64,000 bases of DNA from Datnioides undecimradiatus (GCA_008933995.1 WARS01000071.1:4618652-4682651), one strand, 5' to 3'. Numbered from the stretch's first letter, positions 1-11,790 are shown. Made by a program: numbers and translations. Notes: generated by a model not told the origin, from the sequence alone.

Positions 1-2215
1 TACAGCTTCAGTTAGTGTGTGTGTGTGTGTGTGTGTGTATGTGCACGCGCGGTCTGGGTCAGGGTGCACGCGGTGCACGTAATTCCTCGCGCTCATCCAG
101 GACAGGGACTCTCTCAGCTGGGTTAATGATGTTTACAGCTAGCCACGCTCCCGCACTGACACTGTGACAAACAGAACGAGACTGCATCAACAAGCGCCCG
201 GCTCCCGCTGTCACACGGGGGAGGCTCGGAAACATGGCTGCCGTCGGAGGTTGCTCCTCCAGCCCGGGGTCGGCGGCAGCTCCAGACGCGCACACTTGGC
301 TAGCTTATCTCACACTCGTGACTGTGACTCATTGCAGTGGAAGCACTTGCGAGGAGTTAAACCGCCTCACCCCAGTGACCCGCTCTTCTTCCCTCCCGAC
401 TGAGTGCGAGAGCATAAACATCTCGCCCCCGTCCTCACATTGTCTGTCGCTCCGTCTTCTCAACAAACTTGATTAAGGGTCACAAAAGGCCAAATGCTGG
501 AGTTTGACCAAAACCAGACGGCCCCTGTGAAATAATAGTGCAGATAAGGCTCCGGGTAAAAACACAAGGGAGAAGGAGCAGGCTGGTTGCTATGCTCCGT
601 GTCTGCTCGCGGCAGTACATCAAAACCTGAACGTTGCGTTATAAACTGTGCAAAACATGTTGTCAACTCGTGCAGCAGGTAAATAATCCTGACGTGTCAG
701 TGACAAACTCACACAGTACATTTTAGCGAATGTGCTGGTTGTATTGTTTGTTTTGTAAGCCTTTAAAGGAGGAAGGAAACCTTGACTCATTGTGTTCGCG
801 ACCTGCTGGGACCAACTTTCAAACGCTTCCAGCCGAGCAGTCACTGGCAGGGAAAGTCTTAATTCTCAGGCTCCGTCCAACAAAAAGTTAAATATAGAGT
901 TAAAATAGTATTTATAATAAAACACAGTGCTATAAAATAAAATGAAATGTTGTGGTAGGCAGGGTATCAAACGGACCCAGAGCACGGTGCTGCCTGCCTC
1001 TCAAATACACTGTCTGAGGACCATTAACGCCTATTTTCAGGCCCTCTCTGCTCAGGCACACATCACAGACGCATTATCACGCAGTTGCAAAGGGCTCAGC
1101 CTCTCTCCTGCTCTCTCAGGCTGCTTCCCTCTCCACCTCAGCCTGCCAGAGGCCCCTCTAATTTCATCAGAGGTGATAAAACACCACAAAATCAAGTCTG
1201 CGGCTGGTTACTTAGCCCAATCTCCCTTTGGATGAGAGGCAATAACAGCATGTGGCGAGGAAATTGGGTGCTTACTCACACAGACGGATGCATGCCTAGC
1301 AAGCAGAATGCGGCGTTTTCTGTGAAGACCGTCCACCACAAAACAGAACAGCGGCTCTCATCTCTCTCCGTGCGTGTACAGCAGTTATTTTAACAGGCAG
1401 CAAACGGGCTGAGTGCGGCACATACGTGGCACGGCTGCAAGACAACCGCAAGCAACCAGCGACACAAGAATCAACTGACAAATCCTCACTTTTACACACA
1501 TCTACGTCCATGTTCGGTGACCTGAAGGTAACGTGGTGTTGGTCACATGTTCTCTGAAAGGCCAAGTCGTGGGTAGCGACCTCAGCAACTTCCTGGAATA
1601 GCACGGGCTGGTTTGGAAGTCTAGCACATAAGGAGGCAAAGTTGCAAAACTGCAGCCACAGGCCACAGCTCGGAGAAAAGCTTACACCACATTTGTATGC
1701 GAGTCCAAGCGGGACTTGCAATGGATATGAATAATAAAACAGCAGTGAGCGCCGCAGTAAGCATTAGTTCAGCCTCGCGAGCCGGGTGTATAAAAATCCA
1801 CCTGATCGTCCTCCGGAGTGCTGCAGCCGCTGCCAGGCCACGCCGGGACAGGACAGAGCTGCGAGAGCGAGCTGGCTGGCTGTGCGAGCGAGCGAGCGAC
1901 TCGCTGTATCAGTGCTGAAGCGCACATGCGTGCCTTCCGGCTCTGTTCCGTGTGAACCGCGTACAGGATGCAGCGCCGGCTGGGACAGGGTGGAAAATCA
2001 GCACTGGCTGGTTTTCCTGTGAGCCTCTGTCCTGAGAGCGACGCAGGCGACGAGTTCTACAAACACAGACGTGAGACGTGTGACGGGGTTTTGAAGAGCT
2101 TGTTGTAAACTTCGCCAAACATACCAGATGTTTATTACACTACACAGGCATTATGATGTTTCACAAGAGCAACACGATCTGACGAGGACTCTCTAAAAGG
2201 GCCAATGTTTTATAC
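1..2215. other. CpG-rich non-coding DNA
   Basis: No convincing gene. The stretch opens with a (GT)n microsatellite and carries frequent CpG, for example the GAGCGAGC-type run near 1865-1900. An ATG at 234 sits in an AAACATGGCTGCC context, which is both a fair Kozak site and a YY1-like word. It opens an 80-codon frame starting MAAVGGCSSSPGSAAA, but I see no family match and no clear splice donor, so I do not call it a gene. A first exon of a gene lying mostly outside the window cannot be excluded. Confidence 0.5.
15..39. repeat. (GT)n microsatellite
   Basis: About twelve GT dinucleotides, the last interrupted by TATG. A simple dinucleotide tract, probably length-polymorphic, with no coding meaning. 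Confidence 0.95.
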
Positions 2216-2220
2216 CCTTG

Positions 2221-2246
<26 letters not shown>
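2221..2246. repeat. (TA)n microsatellite
   Basis: Thirteen uninterrupted TA dinucleotides followed by a short A run. Such tracts melt easily and can extrude cruciforms. The small open frame across it, which reads as alternating I and Y, is an artefact of the repeat. Confidence 0.95.
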
Positions 2247-2249
<3 letters not shown>

Positions 2250-2251
<2 letters not shown>

Positions 2252-3560
2252 AGTGTTTTTGAAAGTCAGCAGAAATCCACAGAATGGCGAGCGCTCGCGG
2301 CGGTGACATATAGCATGTACCCTGGAGTACAGGCGTGCACAAAATACCGCGAAGCACATTTATTACACGTGTGGCACAAAGCGCTGCGCACCTGCTCAAA
2401 GCGGGATTGGGTGAGCGGCGGGGGAAGCGGGAGCTGGAAGGAAGGAAGGAATGTCACGGTGACCTAGAAGGCCCGTGATGAAAAATAGCACGTTGGCGGG
2501 GTAAAAAAGCGACGCGTGGCATTATTCGCCGTGGCTGTGAAGGTTGAGTATTGCAGTGTGTAATACGCCGGAGATGGAGGCGGCGTTCGTGTGAGCATTA
2601 TCGTCCGCCGCCGTGATGAAGCGCAGGGAGCAGCGAAAGGATAAGAAAGGGGAAGAGGTCCAGCGCTCATTATGTTCAAAGTCACAGGGACAGGAGGGGG
2701 AAATAGAAACGACCTTTTGGGCGTCTTGGGATTATATTTTGTGGCCTTAAGCGGCGAGGCGACGCGGGAAAACCTTGATCACCGCAGAGTGTTATTCGCA
2801 AAATGCGCTCTCCTTTCTTTCCTTCACGCTCCTTCCTCTCCTCCAGTCTTTACACCTGCGGCTTCACCTTCTCTTTGGCGCACTGAGTAAAGTCAAGCAG
2901 CCCGACTGGAGATAGAGGTGACCGAGGTGACCGCGGCGCCGCGCTCATTCCTGGCTGTCAGAGCCGCGCCGAGTCTGTCGGTGCTGCATGAAGAGCTACT
3001 GCAGCCCGTCCGCCACATCAGTGAACCTGGGAATAAGTGCTTCACACTCATTTTCACAGGCCAGAGGCTCCCGCAGCTGTCCCCTGCTCCGCTGTAGATA
3101 TAACGCGGAGATAGTCAGGCCATCCATATTCTTCAGACAGACACTGGAGAGCATCTTTTATATGTGGCCGTCAGTATTCTTCTTGTACTACATCTTGATA
3201 CAGGCGCCCAGCAGAGAGGATCTCTGGAAAGCGTGTCATTGATGTAATCAGGCACACTCGCATGCACATAAGTAGGTCTTGAGCATTGACATTCATGGCA
3301 GGAATTGTCTAAATCCAGCTCGAGTGTGAAATAGACTGTAATTCTTGCAACGCTTTGACTGCACGTCATGTAAAATGCTGGGCGAGGGAAATACATGTAC
3401 AAAGGGCTTAAGTGTAACAGGAGTCTACCAGATCACATTCACCAGCGCTGCAGTTGCTTTCTGGGCATTAAGTTTGATCAAAGACTAATCTCTGCTAGTA
3501 AGATGATTAAAACTAGCATCTGTTTCATTGTTGAGGAAGTGCGGCAGGCTGGGACCAGAT
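2250..3560. other. CpG-rich non-coding DNA with a DR3-like site
   Basis: Unique CpG-rich sequence without a credible gene. The most structured element is a tandem GAGGTGACC pair near 2915-2932, listed separately. The rest shows short random frames on both strands. Confidence 0.45.
2916..2930 (+). promoter_or_regulatory. DR3-type hexamer pair (nuclear-receptor-like)
   Basis: Two AGGTGA hexamers lie head to tail at 2916-2921 and 2925-2930, separated by CCG. Direct repeats of AGGTCA-like half-sites with 3-bp spacing are the classic VDR/RXR arrangement. Here the half-site carries G instead of C at position 5. Surrounding CpG-rich DNA fits a regulatory context, but one such near-match in 64 kb is not surprising. 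Confidence 0.25.
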
Positions 3561-3568
3561 CCCACAGT

Positions 3569-3730
3569 GCAAGAAGAGAGAGAGAGAGGGAGAGGGAGAG
3601 GCAAAAAGACAGACGGCCAAAAAGAGAGAGGCGAGAGAAAGAGCAATAAAGAGCGGAGGGAAGGAAAGAGCAATATCAAGAGGGGAAAAGAGAGCAATAA
3701 AGAACAGGAACAGACAGAGCAATAATAACT
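3569..3730 (+). repeat. Purine-rich tract with ~25-bp minisatellite
   Basis: Nearly pure A/G on the plus strand. The word GAGCAATA recurs at 3641, 3668, 3692 and 3717, giving periods of 27, 24 and 25 bp, separated by GA-rich filler. This is a degenerate tandem array of four units that follows a plain (GA)n/(GGGAGA)n stretch at 3569-3600. A 78-codon frame on the minus strand with repeating IALF-like blocks is a by-product of the array. Confidence 0.75.
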
Positions 3731-3739
3731 GAGGATAAA

Positions 3740-5640
3740 TCAAAGAGAAGAGCATTCCCATGCTTGGTCAGTGCGAACGCTGCCAAACCCAGGCGATCTG
3801 AATTCCTCAGCGGCGGCTTTTACCTCGCATTAACTTTTCCCTTAGACCGCACACATAGATGGAGAGGCGCCGTGGCTCGGCTGCCTTAAAAGCGATCATA
3901 CCGTGGGGCCGCGGGTTTAGCGAAAGCAGTGGAACGGGGCTCCGGCGAGCAGAGCCAGCCCCTCTCCAATCCAATTGAGAGATGTAACTGAGACCTCTCC
4001 ACGATGAGCGCGCTGTGGCGGAGGATGTGATGAAACCGATGCCCACGTTGGAGTCAGCACAAACACAGCAGCGGGCAGCCTGAGGATTTCCTTCTATCAC
4101 CACATTCAGTCATTACTTGCAGAAGCTGGGGGGGGGGGCAAAACACGGGTTAGGGGGTACTTGGCAGCCGCCCCGCTAGCCAAGCAAAACAGCCCCGCCG
4201 CCGCCGCCGCCGCTGCTCCCCATAAACTGCATCAGCAGCAGGCAAAACATATAATCATGCTCCAGCAAAAAACTGCAATAACAGGAAAGAGAAAAACGAT
4301 AAAATCGACTATTTGCTCCCCTCGAGAAAATGTAACGAAGGGGAGGGGGGGGGGCCCATTCAGCATTTCAGCAGTAACATAAATAGGAGCAGCTGGGGCA
4401 GACTAACATGCTGAAGTGGGCTAATTAGGACACTTGGTGGTTGGTTCACTGCTGTCTCAGTCTGGCTGGGACCGACTAGGAGTCAATGAGAGCGTCTTCC
4501 CATTAGTCTGGAATATCATGCTTCCACACACACACCTAGATCATCTCCACGAGCGCACACTCTGCACTTCCTGAGGCTGCTGAAGCAGGTCTAGTTAGTC
4601 AGCTGTTCCCAAGCTCCCTGTTTTCTTTAAGTGACTGTGCAAACAGCGGCACCGAGCTGCGCCTCCGCCTGGCACGCAGCGCCCTTGACTTCTACGAAAA
4701 CAGTTGCGCCTTCCTTTTTCCGTCCCTCCCCGCCAGCTTCCTCTCCGCTTCCTGTCTGACTCAGTGTCACGAGTAAAGAACCCAGACCTCCCTGTTTCCT
4801 CCTCTGTTTTGCACCAGAGGCTCGGCTGTGCATGTGCGGCCTTACAGTCACAGCTCTCAGTGCTACAAAGAGCGACCCCAGAGCTCGATGAATCATAAGG
4901 CCGGCGTGTTGTCCGGGTTGCTAGCGTCTTTCCTTTTAAAAAGGTCGCTCCTGTGCATCTTTCCTCTTTCGTCTACACGTGCCAGGTCACTAAACTGAAT
5001 TATAAACATTTATGCATCCTCCTTCGAGGGCTGTGAAATCTTGCGGATGACATCTCTCGGTGTTGCTCGGTCTTTCAGTCAAATTAAGTCATGCAGTCAT
5101 CGCTCCTAGTTCCTCCTAATAAAGACTTTCCTTTAAAGACCTTTCATTGCCGAACGTTACAAGCGGCTCGGATATCGCACTGTGGTAGGAACGGCCTCCT
5201 TTTGCGGCTCCGGCGGCTGTAAAACAACGTAACAATGACTCCTGCAGGAAAATCAGCCCGGCTGCCCTTCTGTCTGCAGCTGTACGCTGCTTTTCTTCGC
5301 TCTCCTTGCTCTGATTGGTCGCGTCAAAAGAGCGGCGTACAAACAGAGGTGGGGTTGTTTACCTTGACACAAAGCTACTGTGCTGTCTACATGTTCGGCG
5401 CCTTAGGGAGCCGAGTGCAGGCAGACACGCGGCATTTCAGCTTTTCAGAACTTAAGCCACTGAAGCTACTAATGCTTTGTATGACACAGCCCACAAACAC
5501 TGCAGCCTTGGCAAGACAAACAAAGGCAAGGTGTCCTTTATCGGGCCTGCGGTTGGAAGAAGCGTGCGTGCAATCAAACGGGTAGGAATGTGGCAACGTG
5601 CGCGTCGGTGCTATTCAACCATGAGACGTCGCCCCTCCCT
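3740..5640. other. CpG-rich non-coding DNA
   Basis: No gene recognised. Contains a G run at 4129-4139, a (CCG)n tract and a second G run at 4341-4353. The remaining sequence is unique with scattered CpG. Open frames up to 116 codons (5235-5585) are composition-driven and show no domain or family signature. Confidence 0.45.
4194..4215. repeat. (CCG)n trinucleotide repeat
   Basis: Six to seven CCG/GCC units in a CpG-rich context. The plus-strand frame through it encodes a short poly-alanine run, but that frame has no other protein-like feature. Confidence 0.85.
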
Positions 5641-5652
5641 GTTTTTTTCCAG

Positions 5653-5701
5653 TTTGCAGGTTGGGAGACGCGCGGCTGTAGGCGAAGCTCCCAAATCGCA
5701 G
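5653..5701 (+). other. Exon-like 49-bp unit (acceptor and donor)
   Basis: A pyrimidine-rich run ending TTTTTTTCCAG at 5652 gives a strong-looking 3' splice site. A CAG|GTGAAC donor follows at 5701/5702. The enclosed 49 bp is open in at least one frame (reading LQVGRRAAVGEAPKSQ), without a match I know. The AG at 5659 would compete as an acceptor. Acceptor/donor pairs this close arise by chance in tens of kilobases, so this is only a candidate exon of an unannotated transcript. Confidence 0.15.
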
Positions 5702-5823
5702 GTGAACGTGAAAATGTGCTGACATTTCCCGGCATCTAAACCACACGCCAGTCCCCTCTGGCGCCCCTCCAGCCGGCTCACTCCCTTTCTCACTCTTCCA
5801 CCCCCCTCAAGAGAGGAAGGGGG

Positions 5824-5846
5824 GTGTGTGTGTGTGTGTGTGTGTG
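5824..5846. repeat. (GT)n microsatellite
   Basis: About eleven GT units directly after a G run. On the minus strand it gives a spurious HTHTHT peptide. Confidence 0.95.
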
Positions 5847-6104
5847 GACGTGGAGGAGATGACACTGCATGCTGCTAATCAGCGGCTTTGAAAGAGCAAA
5901 GAATAAACCATTTGCCGAATCCCTCAAAGAGGAGCGACTAACTGAAACGAAAGCTTAATTGTGCTGATCAAACACTCCTCTTCAGCGATATGTGAAATTT
6001 GTTTGGGAGTAAAAACAATCATTAAGGAAGCTGAAAGCCCGCAAAAGCAAATTGTTTATATTCGGCGTTATGTTCCCGAAACGTCGTGCACGCTTTGTAA
6101 TAAA

Positions 6105-6112
6105 ATGCAAAT
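6105..6112 (+). promoter_or_regulatory. Octamer (POU) motif
   Basis: Perfect ATGCAAAT, the POU-domain octamer. It lies at the end of an AT-rich, low-CpG block of about 150 bp, a typical enhancer-like texture. As a lone 8-mer its predictive value is limited. Confidence 0.3.
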
Positions 6113-7777
6113 TCGCTTCACCTCCTCACCCCTGTCAGGTTGAACATGTTGTCTGCGAAATGTAGGGAGGGGGGGGCAGCAGAGGCAACGAGGCTTGTGC
6201 ACACACTGTACCTACAAGCTGCAGCGAGGGGGAAAATAGTTTTGATTCTCGGTTTAGCTCACGTTCTCGTGGCGGGGCGAGTGAGGCAAGAACCGAGGCC
6301 GCGGCAGCAGCGACGTGTCGAATATCCCTCGAACGCACCTTCTTCTGCTGGTTAACAGCATCAGGTCCCGGGGTGTAAATCCCTAACTGTTGCAGATTAA
6401 GACAAGAAAGGATGCTCAATCGTTGCTTTCAAGTACAAACCTGCCCAGTCCCCCACCCCCTACCCCGCCTTTCCCACTCTCCCCACTCGCTTCCCTTCGC
6501 TTCCCACCGCAGTCATGCTTAATCAGCATCGCCACGGACAACACGAGGATTTCAAGTCCGGTACTGATGCACAGGCTCGGTTGTCACACTCTGAATAATC
6601 GTCTCCGATCCCTCGATTCATCCTTCTTAAACGCCGTCGCTTCTGACCTGCATCGCGGCTGATGTGTGAAGATGTAGCGACTGTTTGAGCGCATCATGTC
6701 ACTTAATCCACTCTTAATGAAAGCAGGTTGCACGCAGACGCCGCTGTCCGGTCGCACGTTTCATTGGTTATGACGGAGGGAGAGCAACGCGCCTGTCTGG
6801 GCGAGCTCCCGCTGTTCCTCTGACTCTGCGCAGTGTTTCCCTTTGATAGCGAGGGCCGCTAGGAAGTGAGAGTAGCGAAACAACAACATCTAACTTCCCC
6901 TCTGAGAGATTCATCATGATAATGCTCGGCTGGCAGCAGCGCATACCAGTCACTCTGTGAGCGCGCCGCCGCCGCCGCTGCAGCTTTTGCACTTTAGTTA
7001 GCACAACATGATTCACAATGGCCGCTCTGTTGATATCATTTGATAAGACGGGCTCCCAGAAACGCTTCGAGGTGGGAAAACAGGATTTATTGTTCCCGCG
7101 CATTCCACAGAGCCCTGTGCTTGTGGTGTGCAAAGCTATAATCTTTAAGGTCGCGCCGAGGTCAAAATCAACAACAAAAGCAATTACACTCACGGAGCGT
7201 TATTAACGGTTTTAGCCCCGAGCATGCCAGGAGAGCAGCTACACATCCTCACAGACTTTGTGTGGGCTCCGTGACAAGCTGCCTCCCTTTTTTAAGTACC
7301 TTTCATCCCTCTTCTCTCCCACTGGCTTCAGTGCGTGGATCGGAGTCATGTATTCATGCATAAACATAACAGTTATCCCAGGGGAGGATTCATTTCCCCT
7401 GGCCTGGACACTATAAATCACCTTGGGCCAAAGTAAAGAGTCTGGAGTTGAGGGCTGGCGGCGGCAGCTGGAGACCAAACTTTGTTTTTTTCACGATACA
7501 TCCAAGATCCTTCTCTCCAAGCCCCCTTTTTACAGCCCGCTCGAGCACCGGGGTTAGAGGAAAAAGTACGGCGCGCTCACAATGTGAAGCCACAACGTGC
7601 AGTTCTGCAAACAGCAGCCGACTCGTTCGGTGTTTAGCCTTTATGCTTCTGTCAACATTGCGGGGATGCAAGCGGCGCGGCGCATGTTATGAAGATGTGG
7701 GAGTTTCGGGGTCTTTCATCATCGATTTAGCACAATTTACTTTGGTTAACAACAGTGGAGAGAGCTTATCGAGACAA

Positions 7778-7795
7778 TGTGTGTGTGTGTGTGTG
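7778..7795. repeat. (GT)n microsatellite
   Basis: Nine GT dinucleotides followed by GAGAGG. Confidence 0.95.
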
Positions 7796-8348
7796 AGAGG
7801 ATAGAGTCTCAGGCTGGGTTTTTATGTTTGCTATCGCTCAGGAATGAATCGGGAAGGCCACGATTCCCCCTTTTTCTGTTCTTCTCCCTCTCTGCCAAGG
7901 GCTAAGGATGAGTCAAGGCTAGTGCCTCACACTGAGAGGAGCTAGATAAGGCCACGGCTCACTGCGAAACAGTAACAACAGAGGGAGCGCGGGTGCAGGT
8001 ATCTACATGTCACCGGTGCACAACAGGGGAATTTGAGCGCCGTGTTGCCTTCAATCCCCACGCAGGAGGAAAACTCAACACCGGGAGCGGAGTGAGACTT
8101 TGACGCATTTAGCCCGGGAACTGTAAAATCCAGCATGCCGCTCCGTTTACGAGTCGATCTTGGAAGAAAATGGCGTGCTGCTTTGAAACGGCCGGGAGAG
8201 TTAATGGTCATAATGGGCCCTTTTGAGCCGAGAGCGGTCCGAGTTGTAATTGGACAGCGGTGTGTGTAGTAGAGGGACAAAGCTGCTGTTGGCCGAGCTC
8301 CCCTATGGCACATGAGCAGACTAGACAAGCGACGTCTGCACCCTTTTC

Positions 8349-8364
8349 TTTTTTTTTTTTTTTT
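8349..8364. repeat. Poly-T tract
   Basis: Sixteen consecutive T after CCCTTTTC. With the following CCTGCG it resembles a splice-acceptor pyrimidine tract, but no AG follows closely. Confidence 0.9.
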
Positions 8365-8404
8365 CCTGCGGTAACCATGGCGACAGTGGCAGGCAGGGGC
8401 ATCC

Positions 8405-8424
8405 TCATCACCAGGGGGCAGTGT
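8405..8424 (+). promoter_or_regulatory. CTCF-like site
   Basis: The core TCACCAGGGGGCAGTG agrees with the CTCF consensus CCASYAGRKGGCRSY at nearly every position; the first C is T. CTCF recognition is highly conserved in vertebrates. If real, this marks an insulator or loop anchor with its motif on the plus strand. Tandem repeats flank it on the right. Confidence 0.5.
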
Positions 8425-8458
8425 GGGCAGCGCGGCGTGGCATTGCCCTTACCGCCTA

Positions 8459-8704
8459 CCCCCCCCCCCCCCACCCGGTGCCTCGTCTCCTACACACAAA
8501 AACACAAACACACACACACACACACAAAAGGCACATGTGCCACGCAGTCAAACAAAAATAAATTAAAATGGACACAAACACACGCAGCCGAGCACAAATT
8601 ACACACACACACACACACACACACAGTCATCTGCTCCTGACAGCTGCCCCTTGGCGTCTAACACAAGCCCCCTCCCACTCTCCCTCCCTCCCTCCCTCCC
8701 TCTC
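8459..8704. repeat. Compound simple-repeat cluster: C-run, (CA)n, (CA)n, (TCCC)n
   Basis: A 14-base C run at 8459-8472 is followed by (CA)n at 8508-8526 with interruptions upstream, a second (CA)n at 8601-8625 and (TCCC)n at 8681-8704. Four simple repeats within 250 bp form a low-complexity island. The HTHTHT-containing frames here are artefacts. Confidence 0.9.
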
Positions 8705-8774
8705 CTGCTCCTTTTTGTTGCTCACTTATTGTCAAGTTTCCACCAAACAAAAACGCACATCCTCCCATGACACC

Positions 8775-8895
8775 AGCTAATTGATTATTGATGGTGCCGG
8801 GCTAAACTGACTTTTATTCAGACGGATGTGAAAGGGGAAAATGGTTGGGGACAATGCATTCAGCGCCTTTCATGAAAATGAAGTCGAGGCATTTG
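8775..8895. promoter_or_regulatory. Candidate conserved non-coding element
   Basis: A sharply bounded block with no simple repeats and little CpG lies between the repeat cluster and CpG-rich DNA. It contains CTAATTGATTATTGAT (overlapping homeodomain and PBX/HOX-like sites), TTTCATGAAAATG and TTTATTCAGACGG. The texture is that of a vertebrate developmental enhancer. Conservation was not tested. Confidence 0.3.
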
Positions 8896-11245
8896 TATGT
8901 AAAGCTCCGGCTCTCTCTCTTTTTGGGTGTTGCTGTTGCTCTCGGAGCGGTTTGGAGGGCTAAAGGGACCGGGAAGCGATGCAGGTAGTGTCCTGAAAAA
9001 CAAGCTACCGGCTGACAGCGCGTGTGTGTGTGTGTGGAGAAAAAAGAAAAATCACAGCAGCCCTCGTGGCTCGCCGGGGTGACAGTCTGACTTCCAACCG
9101 GCGTGAAGATCAGTGACAAACAAACAACCAGACTTGTTATTCGACGGGTCCCTGTGCCAGGATCGCCGCCCTTATCACTGGGCATCGCGTAATTTTGTTA
9201 CACGTGGTAAAATATAGGACGGCTTGTGACAGCGGGGATCAGATAAAGAGTGAGAGCGCCTGGGCAGGGGAATGTGGAGATGGGGCTGAATGCCTAAACA
9301 GGCTGTTGTGTGAGGGGGAGAGACTGATGATTGTGGCAGGCAGGCTGAGGCACTAAAGAATGGCAGAGGCGAGGGATCCTGTCCCATGGAAATGTGTCAT
9401 GAAGGCAGTTCCATTAACATCTTAATAAAGGCTTCCCAGGCCCTGGAGAGCCCTCGTGAGCAGACTGCCTTCTCCACTCACACAGGGGGCCCGAAGCCGC
9501 TCTCGCAGCATGTCAACGAGACAACATTTAAGTTCTGCCAGTATTGCATTGTGAGGGTGTTAGGCTTCCCAAAGGAGTAGCCTAAACGCCTCCCCGCAAA
9601 CATGCTCCACTAAATTCCTTTATTCCCCGTTCCCTCTACTTTCATTTACTGTCCATTTCTCCATCTGTTGGATTCAGCGCTCCTACAAAAGGCTTTGTTT
9701 CAGCAAGCTGGCAAGCCTCTGGGATAGCAGAGTGCACACTGGGGTTCATTGCTAACTTGCTGCCATCAATAGAGAGAGCAGGATCTGGACGGGCCACGGT
9801 CGCGCCTGGCAGAGGGGCCGACTGTTAACCGTTCCCCGACGGTCCTCTGATGAGACTGGCTGGAGCCTGTCTGGGAGCTGAGGACACACGCGCACGCACG
9901 CGCACAGTCGTCTTCTTGCAATACAACAGCCAGCATCCTGACAGAGACGGGGGAAACAAACTCTCTCAGCAGGCCGATCAAACACGTGCAAACACGACGG
10001 CAGAGAAGGTGACTTTTTCCCTTTCAAGCACTCGCAGCCTTTAAAAACACAGTACAGTCCCGCTGCGTGTCGTGAAAAATGAAATGCAAAGGAGCGGCAT
10101 TGATTTCTGCACTCTGTGCTATGTGTTGCTCATACCGGGCGAGCCGCTACTTAACAATGTAGTGGCCTGTAGTCATCAATTTAAAATGGTTTCAACGATT
10201 CAATAAGTCACTGAAGGCTACACGCTCAGCTACTCAAGATGATGAAAATGGTTACAGCAGCATGACTGGACCATTAAATGTTGTCCTGCAGTGTTTTCTA
10301 ACATCAGCTGCTGTGTGGGGATTATCCAAGAGTGATACGGATGCTCGAGGTCTGCGGTGTACAGTATGGTGACGACATCAAGGGGAACAGGAGTTTAAAA
10401 CGTGAGATTCTGCTCTTTGGCACGCGGCAGGCAGCCAGAGCAGAGCGTCGGGACGTTTTCAGCGTCTGTATTCATACACAGGACGGTGTTAGGTGGGATT
10501 TTCTGGACAGGCTGAAATGAGGAATCATTTATGTCATGAAGCGAGACCGATAATGCTCATTTTAGCCCCGACGAGAATCAAAGTTCGGTGCGATCTCATA
10601 CCAGATGCGGAGAGGTTTCTCAGCTCCCGCAGTCCTTCTTCACTTCAGCAGACTGCTTCCTCCGCAACCAACAGCTTAAACAAAATGCTTGTCAGGATAA
10701 TCACGGCCCAGAGAGGCTTTCACAACTGCTGGATCCGTTTCTTGAAGCGCCAGAGACGGGCGGAAAAACTCGTGTTTACAATTGTCCAGAGGAGAGACGC
10801 CAAGCACGGCAAATGAAGCCCCCCCCCCGCTGCTGCGTAGATGAAGAGGAAGAAGCCAATTGTGATCTTCTGCTTTCCACTGATGCCAGATCCCCTCTCA
10901 GACTAAATGTTCTCCCTGGCTGCACTCCACTTGATCAATGTCCCCGCAGATCCAGATCACTCGCCCGCACGTACGCGCTTCGCCACGCGTGCACGCGGCG
11001 GAGCCGAGTGAGTGGAGCGTGCGCAGGTCAAGGAGATCGAGATCTCTGTTGTGACAGCTGGACAGTTGAGACGTTCAGATAAACAGCCCACAGTGAGGCA
11101 GGACGGGAGGACGATTTCATTAAAACAAACACTCGCTCGCTGTTTGTACACTCCAGCAGACGGGGAGGGGAGGACCTGTAACTGTGGGAGAATGAGTCAG
11201 TGAACTCACAAAAGCACCATTATCTGCATGTGTTCGCATGTTTGC
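8895..11245. other. CpG-rich non-coding DNA
   Basis: No gene recognised. A (GT)n tract lies at 9020-9036 and an alternating purine-pyrimidine CACGCGCACGCACGCGCAC run at 9887-9905, which could adopt Z-form DNA. The 164-codon frame at 10588-11082 is open only by chance: its translation is rich in R, S, C and P with no domain signature. Confidence 0.45.
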
Positions 11246-11246
11246 A

Positions 11247-11270
11247 TGTGTGTGTGTGTGTGTGTGTGTG
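11247..11270. repeat. (GT)n microsatellite
   Basis: Twelve GT units, preceded by imperfect TGCATGTG repeats. Confidence 0.95.
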
Positions 11271-11459
11271 CAAGCAAAAGACAGTTGGGATTGGTGGGGG
11301 TTGCTCCGAGGGGAGGGGAGGGCTACGCAGAACACACAGCCGCCGAGCGCATTTGCAGTATTCACTCATTAAGAAATAGGTCAAGGATTCTGCCTGCGTG
11401 CGTAGCGACTTGTCAAAATCTCTCAAGCTAAACTGTGGCGAGTCTGGCTGCCTTAAGGG

Positions 11460-11790
11460 GAGGGGGGGGCTCATAGGAGGAGCGAGCAGTGCGCCGCGCG
11501 AACGCCGGTGGTGACACAGCACACGGGAAAGGCAGCAGCAAACTCATCCAGCAGCAAAACGTGCAGTTAAGAAATTATCCAGCGACGGCGTCAGAGCAGC
11601 GGAGGGCGGTGAACGGAGAGGGGCCGCGCGCTCGCACCGCGCCCCGATAATTAACCCGTTTGTTTGGGCTCTTTGCGCCGCATCAACAGAGGACGCTCTT
11701 GAGCCACGCGCGCCAATCAGCTTGGGTTTGTCAGCATCTCTCAGCATCGGCGACACTTTGAAGCCAGAGCACCGTCTCCTCTTGCAGGAC
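11460..11790. promoter_or_regulatory. CpG-island-like core with CCAAT box
   Basis: The densest CpG in the window: counting by hand, 17 CpG fall in 11,581-11,700. A CCAAT box (GCCAATCAGC) sits at 11,711-11,720. Such islands in vertebrates mark promoters or unmethylated developmental domains. No clear initiator or coding first exon could be assigned, so whether a transcript starts here is open. Nearby motifs downstream, an inverted CCAAT at 12,197-12,201 and a TATA-like box at 12,514, strengthen a promoter reading slightly. Confidence 0.35.

Larger units (their letters stand above)
5705..8330. other. CpG-rich non-coding DNA
   Basis: No gene recognised. Holds (GT)n tracts at 5824-5846 and 7778-7795, a GCC run at 6964-6978 and a perfect ATGCAAAT octamer at 6105-6112. 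The octamer lies within a 150-bp AT-richer block (about 5,960-6,125) that stands out from its CpG-rich surroundings and may be a regulatory element. Frames of about 140 codons on the minus strand near 6768-7193 look random. Confidence 0.45.

Noticed and set aside
234..476. MAAVGGCSSSPGSAAA... frame with a good start context
   Set aside because: Attractive as a first coding exon, but no donor site supports it and the residues beyond about 20 do not look protein-like.
8491..8625. HTHTHT-rich frames
   Set aside because: They are translations of (CA)n repeats.
10588..11082. 164-codon frame in CpG-rich DNA
   Set aside because: CpG-rich DNA has few stop codons, so long frames are expected; the translation has no known motif.
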